Part shown: piece after piece, positions 16,105 through 24,302 of the stretch | Layout: each line of letters starts with the position of its first letter | Numbering within the stretch: the first letter of the stretch is position 1 | Assembly: GCA_016699715.1 (NCBI GenBank) | Contig: CP065007.1 | Location: 1,798,001-1,862,000, forward strand | Direction of reading: 5' to 3' | From: Candidatus Competibacteraceae bacterium | GTDB lineage: Bacteria > Pseudomonadota > Gammaproteobacteria > Competibacterales > Competibacteraceae | DNA length: 64,000 nt | Position numbers and translations under genes: made by a program | The notes under the pieces: model-generated | Databases searched by the model: none | What the model saw: only the letters and a program-made list of their open reading frames with translations | Told to the model about the DNA's origin: nothing

Positions 16105-18788
16105 AAAGTTTTGTCTTTATAAATATTTTCAGGATCCAGATTGAGAGGAAGATCTTGAGGTTTGGATTTATTTTTTATATTCGGTGTTGTTGGTTTCTCT
16201 ATATACTCTCCAATCTTATAAAAATGATCTTCCTTAACTATCTTCCACCTTGGTAGAAGAGATGTTTGGCATTCACTGATAAAAAATTTCTTCCAAGCAC
16301 CACTATCATCTCCATAATCTGGAGCGACAATAGATATTTCGCCAGCGGCTGCTTGCTCAATATGAGAAAAGCCGTAAGCAGCTCCTACCCAGACCTCATT
16401 TTTTGGAAATAGCCCTAGTTTCCCATCCTTTGTTGCAAGAACATGGGTTACTGCGTCATTTACACGCAATTTTCGAAGGGCTGTGGTTACAGCGACGACA
16501 CGATGGATCATATCCTCTCGATTATCTTCCGCTTCTTTCTTAAAGAACGGTTCAGTGATATCACGCAATTGGCCATAGCCATTCGGCCAGAGCATTTTGA
16601 CGACGGCAAATGCGTCAACTTCATGTTTAACAACCGAATTCTCTGGAATTCTTATAAGAGCCAGCATGAGCGCCAGCGCGGGCGTTTTCTGTGGGTCAAG
16701 TACAAGAATCTCACGCACGTCTTTCTCAAGACTACCATAATATTGATAGGCCGCCGGGTTCAGAGTATTGATAGCACAGAGTTTCCAGTGTCCATTAGGT
16801 AGAATACTAAGCGAAATGGATGGCGCGTATTGTTGGCTTTTACTTCGCAGCGTTGCAGCGACTACATGGATGACGACCCACGCTCTCACATTTTCAGGTA
16901 GTAATTGTAGGATTTTTTGATAATTATCTATTGTTGACTCCCATTCTTTATCGCTGGGTTCACGGAGAATTTCCATCGAGTAAAAAAATTGACCTGCTGG
17001 ATCCTTTCCTGCTGGATCCTTTGTAGAAAATGCGAATGGATAGAATCCACCAAGCCAACGACGAATAAAATGTGGTGCCAAGTCGGCCAAGAAAGCATCT
17101 GGGACGGATCGACATTCATCAACTTTTACAAATTTGTAGGTGCATTGATCAGGACGGACAACCAATCGATGAGCAATTAGGCGGCCACTTTGGGTAGGCG
17201 AAGAAGAAGTTTTCTGCTCGTCTTCAGAGGGATCACTGGTTAGCAAATCTCCTATCTGGGGTTCTGGGGAATCTAAAACTGGTGTTAGGGGTTCTGTGCA
17301 AAGCGCTTCAATGACCGTGGAAAAATCAACCTCTTTCTCCAGGAGAGTAAGTATTGGTTTTCCATTATTCATCTGAAACGTGGGCAAACGCCGGTAGACT
17401 TCTTGAATCTCCCAAGATCCTTTTCGATTCGCGATCCATTGCAGTAATCGAATAATCAGGTTTGGCAATTGCGATATGACATCTGCATTCCAAGCATTAT
17501 CTCTGGCTGACTTCGGGTGGGTGCGTTCGGCGTTGAGTACCCAGTTAGCTTGAAGGTTGAAGCCGAGCGGAAGTGTCTCTTCTGTGGGTAAAACGGCATA
17601 ACACTTCCCGATGGTCTGCCCATTGATAAAATTGCCTTGTTCATCGATTTCGGTGAAGAGAACCAGTTCTTGCTCGCCAGGATCACTGGAGTCCTCTCGA
17701 TAATCCTGCCAACACTTGACAGCCTCGGCAGAAGGCGCCCAGCGGGTACTGAGAAAAAAGAACCACCGGCGCTGCTTTTCTGAATCGTCCGAGTGGAAAT
17801 ACTCAACATAGGGTAGTTCGTCGGTTTCTCGCCCGACTCGGGTAATTTGTCCATTCCAATTCAATTCCCAAGTATCGCTCTTAGTTCTCAGAGAGCGTCG
17901 GGCAAGAAGCACTGGAACAGCAGTTTCTATTTTTTTAAAATCTTCGAGTAAGGTACCATATTCAATCAATTTTTCTCCTTCATTCGATTCGGAAATTCGT
18001 ACACGCGAGAAATCAAAACGACAGTTAAACCCTCCTTCCGGCGGAGTAGAATCACACCACTTGGGAAGAAATTTCCATTGGCCATCGTTTGTGTTATCCG
18101 GTCGGTCATAGCAGAATGACCATTCTTTATCGAAGACCCCAACATGGTCGAACCGGCTATAAACCGACTTAAAACCCAACCCCATAAAACCAATAGTGCG
18201 GCCAGATTTTCCTGATGCCCCAACAGCAGAAAGTCCAAGTACGTCGCCAGCATTGAATTCCTTACCATCATGCTGAAAAATTAGCTTATTATCACTGATA
18301 ACGAATGACAGACGCTTTGCACCATCGTCTACTGCGTTCTGGAGCAACTCAAAAAGGTATAAATTAGCACGGGAAAATAGCTTTTCTAATCCTTTAATAA
18401 AATTTCTTAATATATAAGACCCCATTATCTGCTGAGCATGGTCATACGCAATTGTTTTTACTACAAGTTTGCGAAGACCTTCATCTTCTAGCACAACCTC
18501 AGCAACATCATTATTATACAAACGTCCTAATGCAGCCTCTTCTTCGAGAGGTGACCACTCCTCCCCTGACCACCAAAACCACTGTGGTTTATCATTATCT
18601 CGAACTAAGGCAAATCCTAGTTTTTTGAAATCATCAGTAGCGGGAGGATTGTCGTCAGTAACTACCGAACGGACTTGCTCTTTATCTAGCCAAAGGGCAT
18701 TCTTTCCATCGGACACACGAAGAATCTGAAGCCGGTTGTAGCGTGGTTGATATTTATTTGTGCACCAAATTTTTAATTCAGTCGACAT
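16038..18788 (-). CDS. 5' half of IS-split gene: GHKL/HSP90-like (sacsin-type) ATPase
   Basis: The native part is 18788-16105; the last ~23 codons run into the IS. A GHKL ATPase domain lies at about residues 125-330: N-box YLFELLQNAVDDGA, a G1-like FQHDGKEF, and the G2/lid GASGKSGRTIGFMGLGFKSVY, as in HSP90- and sacsin-type ATPases. The remaining ~580 residues are of unknown fold. ATG 18788 has GGAGCG upstream. Joined to the downstream half it encodes 1665 residues ending in a DUF3883 nuclease-like domain. GHKL-plus-nuclease proteins recur in bacterial defence islands (general knowledge); no named system is claimed. AT-rich relative to neighbours. Confidence 0.85.
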   Translation of the reverse strand: MSTELKIWCTNKYQPRYNRLQILRVSDGKNALWLDKEQVRSVVTDDNPPATDDFKKLGFALVRDNDKPQWFWWSGEEWSPLEEEAALGRLYNNDVAEVVLEDEGLRKLVVKTIAYDHAQQIMGSYILRNFIKGLEKLFSRANLYLFELLQNAVDDGAKRLSFVISDNKLIFQHDGKEFNAGDVLGLSAVGASGKSGRTIGFMGLGFKSVYSRFDHVGVFDKEWSFCYDRPDNTNDGQWKFLPKWCDSTPPEGGFNCRFDFSRVRISESNEGEKLIEYGTLLEDFKKIETAVPVLLARRSLRTKSDTWELNWNGQITRVGRETDELPYVEYFHSDDSEKQRRWFFFLSTRWAPSAEAVKCWQDYREDSSDPGEQELVLFTEIDEQGNFINGQTIGKCYAVLPTEETLPLGFNLQANWVLNAERTHPKSARDNAWNADVISQLPNLIIRLLQWIANRKGSWEIQEVYRRLPTFQMNNGKPILTLLEKEVDFSTVIEALCTEPLTPVLDSPEPQIGDLLTSDPSEDEQKTSSSPTQSGRLIAHRLVVRPDQCTYKFVKVDECRSVPDAFLADLAPHFIRRWLGGFYPFAFSTKDPAGKDPAGQFFYSMEILREPSDKEWESTIDNYQKILQLLPENVRAWVVIHVVAATLRSKSQQYAPSISLSILPNGHWKLCAINTLNPAAYQYYGSLEKDVREILVLDPQKTPALALMLALIRIPENSVVKHEVDAFAVVKMLWPNGYGQLRDITEPFFKKEAEDNREDMIHRVVAVTTALRKLRVNDAVTHVLATKDGKLGLFPKNEVWVGAAYGFSHIEQAAAGEISIVAPDYGDDSGAWKKFFISECQTSLLPRWKIVKEDHFYKIGEYIEKPTTPNIKNKSKPQDLPLNLDPENIYKDKTFTRCSTFSRRDEGRPMRHDGAS

Positions 18789-18833
18789 TTGATCGCTCCA
18801 AATTGATTTGTTTTGTTTGACAGTGTTAGCCCG

Positions 18834-19017
18834 TCACCCAAGAATATAACTCGGGTCGTCGTCCTCGATCAGGTCCATCAGGTTGGTCCAGAGCGTATCC
18901 CAGTAAGTTTTTTCCCAGATATAGAAACGCTGGAACAGCGGGACGATGAAATTGCTGGGTGGGTTCAATGAACGGCCGGAGCCGGTTTTCTTCGGCGTGC
19001 ATGGTGGCCTTCGGCAT
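18834..19017 (-). pseudogene. Relic of a DUF262 (GmrSD-type) N-terminus
   Basis: Two overlapping minus-strand frames together spell the start of a DUF262 protein: MHAEENRLRPFIE in one frame, then NFIVPLFQRFYIWEKTYWDTLW in the next (quoted in part: VPLFQRFYIWEKTYW), the family's P-x-QR-x-Y-x-W motif. A one-base shift near 18960 separates them and the frame stops at 18834 after ~60 residues, far short of a full DUF262 enzyme. DUF262 proteins include type IV restriction enzymes such as GmrSD. It is the stump left beside the GHKL gene. Confidence 0.65.
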
Positions 19018-19215
19018 TCAGGCCACGCTGGGGGGTTGGCCGGTAGCGGGCGGGTCTTCCGGAACCCCCCCCGCACACCGCCGGCTATAGTCGAGGATCA
19101 TCACCTCGACCATGTTGGATAGGCTGCGGCGCTCCCGCGCGGCCAGCGCGCGCAAGTCCTCCTTGATCGCGGGGCTCAGGCGCAGCATCAGAGTGGCGGT
19201 CTTGCGGTCGGCCAT
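19018..19215 (-). CDS. Small ribbon-helix-helix-like protein
   Basis: 65 residues from ATG 19215. The TATLMLRLSPAIKEDLRALAARE stretch (in part: TATLMLRLSP) followed by RRSLSNMVEVMILDY has the strand-helix-helix pattern of Arc/MetJ-type DNA-binding proteins often found as antitoxins or autoregulators in accessory DNA. No toxin gene is adjacent: downstream is the DUF262 relic, one base away. An upstream extension to 19287 is possible but lacks family features. Confidence 0.6.
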   Translation of the reverse strand: MADRKTATLMLRLSPAIKEDLRALAARERRSLSNMVEVMILDYSRRCAGGVPEDPPATGQPPSVA

Positions 19216-19438
19216 GCGCGCCTCCAGCGACGGGGCTTCGGATGTATTGCGGAAATGTGGCCACTCTATATTACTTGACAACCGCAAATCAAACGTTGCA
19301 TTTCTAGCTCTATAAATCAGGTGTTTCGTCTGTTATCAGTGACATTTATCGGCCTCTGAACCCGTCGCTCCGCAGTCCGCCCGCCGGCGTACCCTCGTCG
19401 CCCGATCCAAATTTAGCGGGAACCCGCCCTGCCGCCCT

Positions 19439-19686
19439 TCAGAGCGCCTCGTCCACCCATCGCCACCGATGCAACGCCAGCAACGAGCGATCGGGGGCAA
19501 ACCGGGTGGCGGTTTCCGCAACGGGCTGACCCTCACGGAGAAACCGGCGGAAAACGTTGCCAGCAGCCGCGTCCCGGTCCGGCCCGCTATCCGGCTCCTG
19601 AAAATAGAAGATGGCGGCCCTGTCGCCGGTCCACGGGCCGATGCCGCGAATCCGGCGGAGAGGGGTGACCCGAGCGGTTGCGGAGT
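19439..19686 (-). pseudogene. 3' fragment of an AlkA-type DNA glycosylase
   Basis: On the minus strand, directly after the exonuclease stop, an open frame reads LRRIRGIGPWTGDRAAIFYF, then QEPDSGPDRD and ends at a TGA (19439-19441). The GIGPWT hairpin and following PD segment are the helix-hairpin-helix GPD core of 3-methyladenine DNA glycosylase II. The N-terminal part of the enzyme is absent and the frame begins inside it, so it is a truncated relic of ~80 codons. Confidence 0.65.
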
Positions 19687-20264
19687 CAACCCCCCGGGGT
19701 TCGCTGTCGGTACCGTTCCAGGCAGGCGCCCAAGGCGGACCGCGGGGTCTGTTGGATCAAGCGCCACCGGGTGTGGCTCACTACCGGCAGGCGGTAGCGA
19801 GTCTGCACGTCGGTTTCCATCCGCAACAGCAGGTGCGCGGTCCTCTCGGCGTCTTCGACCAGGGTGCCGAGCGGGTGGTTGGGGGCGTCGGGGTACAGGC
19901 GCCGGGCCAGCAAAACCGTACAGGCAAATTCCTGGCGCCGGGATTGCTGGATGCGGGCCAGTTCGGCGTCCAGGACCTTGCGGTCGAACGCGGCGTTGTG
20001 GGCAATTAGCGGACAGTCGCCGATGAACTCGGCGGCTTGGCGCATCACCTCGGCCGCCGGCGGGGCATGGCGGATCATGGCGGAGGTGATGCCGGTAAGC
20101 TGGACGATGAACGGCGGGATCGGGACCTTCGCGTTCATCAGGCTTGGATAGCGATCCACGATCCGCCCCGCGCGAACCAGCACCACGGCGACCTCGGTGG
20201 CCCGCGCCCCGCCCTCGGGCGAGAGGCCCGTGGTTTCAAAGTCGATCACCGCAAGGGTTTCCAT
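19686..20264 (-). CDS. DnaQ-like 3'-5' exonuclease lacking ExoIII motif
   Basis: 192 residues from ATG 20264. ExoI is intact (IDFETTGLSPE, residues ~6-16) and ExoII is intact (LIAHNAAFDRKVLD, ~85-98). The region that should hold ExoIII (HRALADAE type) reads HPLGTLVEDAERTAHLL: the segment between LGTLVE and DAE-TAHLL is missing about 15-18 residues, removing the catalytic His while keeping the Asp. The protein is therefore probably inactive or altered. It abuts the glycosylase relic, and both lie at the edge of decayed DNA. Confidence 0.78.
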   Translation of the reverse strand: METLAVIDFETTGLSPEGGARATEVAVVLVRAGRIVDRYPSLMNAKVPIPPFIVQLTGITSAMIRHAPPAAEVMRQAAEFIGDCPLIAHNAAFDRKVLDAELARIQQSRRQEFACTVLLARRLYPDAPNHPLGTLVEDAERTAHLLLRMETDVQTRYRLPVVSHTRWRLIQQTPRSALGACLERYRQRTPGG

Positions 20265-20426
20265 CAAGTCGGGTTCCGGGTGAGCGCGCAAATTGAATAC
20301 AAGAGAGTCAAACTCAAGGGAAGCCGAAAACCGCGAAATAGACCATCAGGGTCGACCATGGAACATCAACCACGATGGCCGGCCAGAAAGTCACCGCGGG
20401 GTCGAGCGCCCGAACGGTCCACCGGC

Positions 20427-20984
20427 TTAGCGAAACAGGCTCATCCGCGCCATCACCCCGTCGCGCTTGATCCGCCAGTGCCACAGCGCGCCGCCAATAT
20501 GCAGGATGATGAGACCCAGCAGAACCCAGCCGAGCAGACCGTGGAGCGAGAACAGCGTCTCGCTAAGCGCCTTGTCCTTGCCGATCAGTCCCGGCAGGGT
20601 CCAGCCGAAGAACTGCACCGGGTAGCCGCCCGCCGCCGTGGCGAGCCAGCCCAGGATCGGCATGGCCAGGAGCGCGACATAGAAGAGGCCATGCACCGCA
20701 TGGCTGGCCACGCGCTCGAATCCATCGAGGGGTGGCCGATACGGCGGGACGCCCAAGACCCGCCGGAAACCCAGACGCAGGAGCATCAGAACCAGGATCA
20801 GGACGCCAACGGTCTTGTGGGCGGTGTAGAGGGCATTGGTCCCCGCCTTCCCAAAGGTTTCCTGGGTGCCGTCGAAACCCAGAAACCCCAAGGTCATGCC
20901 GACCCCCAGCACCCCCAGTACCAGAAGGGCGATCAGCCAGTGCAACAGGCGTTGTACCAGGGCGTAGCGATGAATCTCGGTCAT
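20427..20984 (-). CDS. Cytochrome b561
   Basis: 185-residue four-helix membrane cytochrome of the bacterial b561 type. The start HRYALVQRLLHWLIALLVLG has the first haem-ligand His (LLHW), YTAHKTVGVLIL the second, ASHAVHGLFYVALL the third and SLHGLLGWVLLGLIILHIGGALWHW the last set (in part: LHIGGALWHW). Likely transfers electrons between the quinone pool and periplasmic acceptors. ATG 20984 has an AGGAGG site directly upstream. Confidence 0.92.
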   Translation of the reverse strand: MTEIHRYALVQRLLHWLIALLVLGVLGVGMTLGFLGFDGTQETFGKAGTNALYTAHKTVGVLILVLMLLRLGFRRVLGVPPYRPPLDGFERVASHAVHGLFYVALLAMPILGWLATAAGGYPVQFFGWTLPGLIGKDKALSETLFSLHGLLGWVLLGLIILHIGGALWHWRIKRDGVMARMSLFR

Positions 20985-21542
20985 GGTGTCCTCCTGTCTG
21001 TGGTTCCGAGAAGAGCCAGTGCGATAGCAATGAAATCATGGACCCCGCGGTGATCGACGGCAATGTTCGCCATGACGATACGGTCGAGCCCTGTGACTTT
21101 CAAAAACACCGCTGGAGCTTTTGGGTAATGAGCTTCAACCGATCACCGTGCGCCCGGACCAGCCCTTCGTGACCGTCCCGCACCGGAGGTACGAGAACGG
21201 TTCCGCCGTGTGCCGGCGGCCGAGAACGGCCGGCCACTGGGGGGGGTTGCGGCCACGGTGCGTCGCCACGCCGCCCTGGTCCGAGTGCGACCTGCCTCAC
21301 CCTCTCGTCTTGGACGGCGACCCCGGCCAACCACGATCCCCGTGCTCGGGCGTGGGCACGGACATCGTGCGGTCGGAAACGGTCATTCGAACAGACAGTA
21401 CCCGTTTTTCGCGCACCCCCAGCACCCCGTTGAACCCCTCGCTCCGACCAGCGATCGCGCCCGATCCGAGACCAGTGATCCACCGTCGGCACCATTCAGC
21501 AAAAAGGGGCATCAGGGGCTCCAAATCCGTTGAGAAACGGTC
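20985..21542. other. 558-base stretch without a recognised gene
   Basis: The region between the cytochrome b561 start and the VIT-VWA stop is open in several frames because of high GC, but none of the translations shows a known domain, low-complexity bias dominates, and no ribosome-binding site pairs with a start. It presumably includes the b561 promoter; the rest may be decayed DNA. Confidence 0.4.
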
Positions 21543-23987
21543 TCATTTCCACCAGAACCAACGTCGGCTGGGTTTAGGGGGGTGCCCAAGAACCGCCCGT
21601 ACCCGCCGCAACCAGGCAATCAGCCGCTTTTTCACCACGGTCAGTTCCATCCGGCCATCCACCAGCATCCGTTCGAGTAGTCGGCCCTGTTCGACCAGTT
21701 TGGCGGCGGGTTCGCCGAGTGCCTCCAGTTCCAGGAGCGCATCGCGCAATGCGGCCAGCCCTTCCGCCGGATCAGGGGTCGGCGCGTTCAAGCCGCTTTC
21801 CAACCGGATGAACCAGGTTGGCGGAGGAGACATTGGCTTCGATGGCCGCGCCGTTGCGCGTTTTTGAAAGCGCTCGAAAAAATGTAGAGCCGGGGGTGGG
21901 GTTCTCGAAGCGGGCGCCGGATACTCGGCGGATTCCCGGAATCGCCGCTCAGAACCACCACTTCGATCCCAATGCTCGCTTTCGGTTTCTTCCGCCCGGT
22001 GCTGGGTTGACGCCCTCTCCAAATGGTTGCTGATCGCCCAGCCCCTCATTGCTGGTGGCGCCGCACCCGCCATCATCGGCATGTCCCATCCCGCGGGCGA
22101 TTCCACCGCCTGGACGACCGAGTGAAGCTTCCCGCCGGGATGGAGCGTTTCGCCATGATCCACGGCCACGAAGGCGGTGAAACGGCACAATACGCCGTAT
22201 TGGAGCGAAAACGCGGTGATGTCCTCCGCCAGCCGTGCAGGGTGCTGTTGGCCAGCGGCGAAGTGCTGTTCCAGGTCGAGCACCCGCGCCCGTGCCCAGC
22301 AGGTCCGCACCGCGCGGTCCGAAGTGATCACCGGCACCAGGGTCTGCTGGAACGCATGCCCGTCGGCGGTGCGGCCGCTGACGGTGACTTGGGCCGGTGG
22401 GTCACCCCGCCAGCGCCCGGCCAGCCGCAGCGGCACGCCGGGAAACAGGTCGGCGACTTCGGGCGTGGCCTCCGCCAGCGCCGGGGTCAACCGCAGGTCG
22501 GTGAGTAGCGGCGCGCCCAGCCGGCGATGCATCGCGCGCAGCACGGCGTCCAGCCGATCTTCCGATTCGACCCGTTCGAACCAGCCGCCGCCGTAGCCGG
22601 CCAGCCGCTCCAACAGCGAGGCGTTCACCGCCTGATCGATGCCGACGGAGACGATCCGGCAACCCTTGGCGTGCCGCTGGACTTGGCGTAATAGTGAATC
22701 TTCGTTGCCGACCTGACCGTCGGTCACGAACAGCACAATTCGCTCCCGGTCGGGCGCGGTCGGCGTGGGAAAGTATTGGAGCGCCCGGCGCAACGCGGCG
22801 GCGATCTCGGTGCCGCCGCGCGCCTCGACCCGCGCCAGGCATTCCACGGCCCGGAAACGGGCGCGGTCGCTGGCGGGGAGCAGTTGGCCGGCGCGAGGCA
22901 CGGGTTCCTCGATCTGGTGGTCGAACAGGATCAGGCCGAAGCGGTCCCGGTCGGTTAGGGTGTCGATCAGCCGTGCCGCCGCCCGTCGTGCCGCCACCAT
23001 CTTCCAACCGTCCATCGAACCGGAGCGATCGAGCAGCACCACCACATCGCGCGGGCGGAGGGTGACCGGGAGGATGGCCGGCGGCGCCAGGGTGAGCAGG
23101 GCGATGGTTTCGTTGGCGACGGTGTCCCGATAGACGCTCAGGCCGCTGGCCAGACTCGCGGCCGGGTCGCCCGTCTCGTTGGTTTCCCCGACCCGGAAGC
23201 GCAGAATCACATCCCGATCCAGCCGCTCCGTGCCCGGCGTGAGTTCGATGATGTGCAAATCCTCCCTCGTCTGGCTGAGCCGCAGGTCGTGCAGGCTGGC
23301 GCGCAGATCGCGCAGCGGCAGACCGGCCGGGTCCAGTTCCAAGCGGAAGCTCAAATAGACCGGATTGGGTTGTCCGGGCAGCAGCACCGGCGGGCTGATG
23401 CGGCTGGCATCGGGGACGGCGTCGGTATCCGGCGCGACGCCCGATCCCACACCGGCGCCGTCCAGCGCGATGCCGGGGATGTAGCGCGGCGCGACCACCA
23501 GCGGGAAATGGAAGGTGGCTTCGCCGTCGGCGAAGGCCAGTGGGCCGGCCAATTCCAGTTCCACCCCGACCGCCTCGCCCGGCGGGATGTTGCCGGCGCG
23601 GATCGTGAACACTTCGGGCCGCTCTTGCTCGGCGATGGCGGCGCGGTGGCCCTGACGGAGGGCTTGGTCGTACTCGTCCCGTGCCGCGCCGCGCTCCTTG
23701 AGCGCGCCTTCGACGATCCGCTCGCCCACACGCAGGCGGAACCGGGTCACACCGGCCCGCGCCGGCAGCGGAAAAATGTAGGTCGCTTCCAGCGGCTCGG
23801 TATGAGCGTTGACGAAAGTTTGCGCCACCACCAGCCGGTACAGCAGCCCGGTGATGCGCCCGTCCACTGTCAACCGCCGCAGCGGCAGGCCGCCCCGCGT
23901 CGTGTTCAGGCTGCCGAATCCGGCCTCGTCGTCTTCGCGTCGAATCGGTGCTTCGTCCAGAACTGTCATCGTCTCAATCAGGGTCAT
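21543..23987 (-). CDS. VIT and von Willebrand A domain protein
   Basis: 814 residues. A VIT domain occupies about residues 25-170 (QTFVNAHTEPLEATYIFPLP, in part TYIFPLPARAGVTRF), and a VWA domain about 310-480 with the MIDAS motif LLDRSGSMDGWK and VLFVTDGQVGNE. The order is that of inter-alpha-trypsin-inhibitor-like bacterial proteins. No signal peptide or C-terminal anchor is seen, so it is probably cytoplasmic. ATG 23987 is preferred over 24008 because GAGG precedes it and it overlaps the stop of a small upstream frame. It follows a double AAA+ ATPase gene, recalling MoxR-VWA pairs in which the ATPase remodels a metal-binding VWA partner. Confidence 0.88.
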   Translation of the reverse strand: MTLIETMTVLDEAPIRREDDEAGFGSLNTTRGGLPLRRLTVDGRITGLLYRLVVAQTFVNAHTEPLEATYIFPLPARAGVTRFRLRVGERIVEGALKERGAARDEYDQALRQGHRAAIAEQERPEVFTIRAGNIPPGEAVGVELELAGPLAFADGEATFHFPLVVAPRYIPGIALDGAGVGSGVAPDTDAVPDASRISPPVLLPGQPNPVYLSFRLELDPAGLPLRDLRASLHDLRLSQTREDLHIIELTPGTERLDRDVILRFRVGETNETGDPAASLASGLSVYRDTVANETIALLTLAPPAILPVTLRPRDVVVLLDRSGSMDGWKMVAARRAAARLIDTLTDRDRFGLILFDHQIEEPVPRAGQLLPASDRARFRAVECLARVEARGGTEIAAALRRALQYFPTPTAPDRERIVLFVTDGQVGNEDSLLRQVQRHAKGCRIVSVGIDQAVNASLLERLAGYGGGWFERVESEDRLDAVLRAMHRRLGAPLLTDLRLTPALAEATPEVADLFPGVPLRLAGRWRGDPPAQVTVSGRTADGHAFQQTLVPVITSDRAVRTCWARARVLDLEQHFAAGQQHPARLAEDITAFSLQYGVLCRFTAFVAVDHGETLHPGGKLHSVVQAVESPAGWDMPMMAGAAPPAMRGWAISNHLERASTQHRAEETESEHWDRSGGSERRFRESAEYPAPASRTPPPALHFFERFQKRATARPSKPMSPPPTWFIRLESGLNAPTPDPAEGLAALRDALLELEALGEPAAKLVEQGRLLERMLVDGRMELTVVKKRLIAWLRRVRAVLGHPPKPSRRWFWWK

Positions 23988-24267
23988 CGGAATGTACCTC
24001 GGGATCATGGGCGACCGCCCGCAGGACCGTGCTCAGGATGTGGAGCGCGTCATCCAGCCGGCGGTCGGGTTTGGGATAGCGTTGGCGGTCGAGCGGCCGT
24101 CGCGCGCCGGACGCCAGAGTGAGTTCCAGTAGTTCCGCCACCGGCGCGGCACTGGAAGCAGCGGTGGGTGCCCGCTCCCAGAACCGGTCGCGGGCCGGTA
24201 TCGATTCCGCTACACCGTCAGCGACAGCCGGTGGTGGTTGGGCGGTTTTGGCGCTCCAGCCGGTCAC
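23974..24267 (-). CDS. Possible small protein between AAA+ and VIT-VWA genes
   Basis: 97 codons from a GTG at 24267, filling the gap between the AAA+ stop and the VIT-VWA start and overlapping the latter by about 14 bases (ATGACCCTGATTGA). The C-terminal half (LLELTLASGARRPLDRQRY, in part, then LDDALHILSTVLRAVAHD) looks like a helical protein. The overlap geometry suggests translational coupling. No family recognised; it could also be spacer DNA that is open by chance. Confidence 0.4.
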   Translation of the reverse strand: MTGWSAKTAQPPPAVADGVAESIPARDRFWERAPTAASSAAPVAELLELTLASGARRPLDRQRYPKPDRRLDDALHILSTVLRAVAHDPEVHSDDPD

Positions 24268-24302
24268 ATGCCGGCCGGAGCGCCTGCTTTATCCTTCCCG
24301 CC

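Noticed and set aside
19336..19767. Long open frame on the minus strand over the glycosylase relic
   Set aside because: Its translation is Pro/Gly/Arg-rich with no motif, while another minus-strand frame carries the GIGPWT glycosylase signature.
21100..21533. Open frames on both strands upstream of cytochrome b561
   Set aside because: They are arginine/glycine/proline-rich, lack ribosome-binding sites and show no domain; high GC alone explains them.
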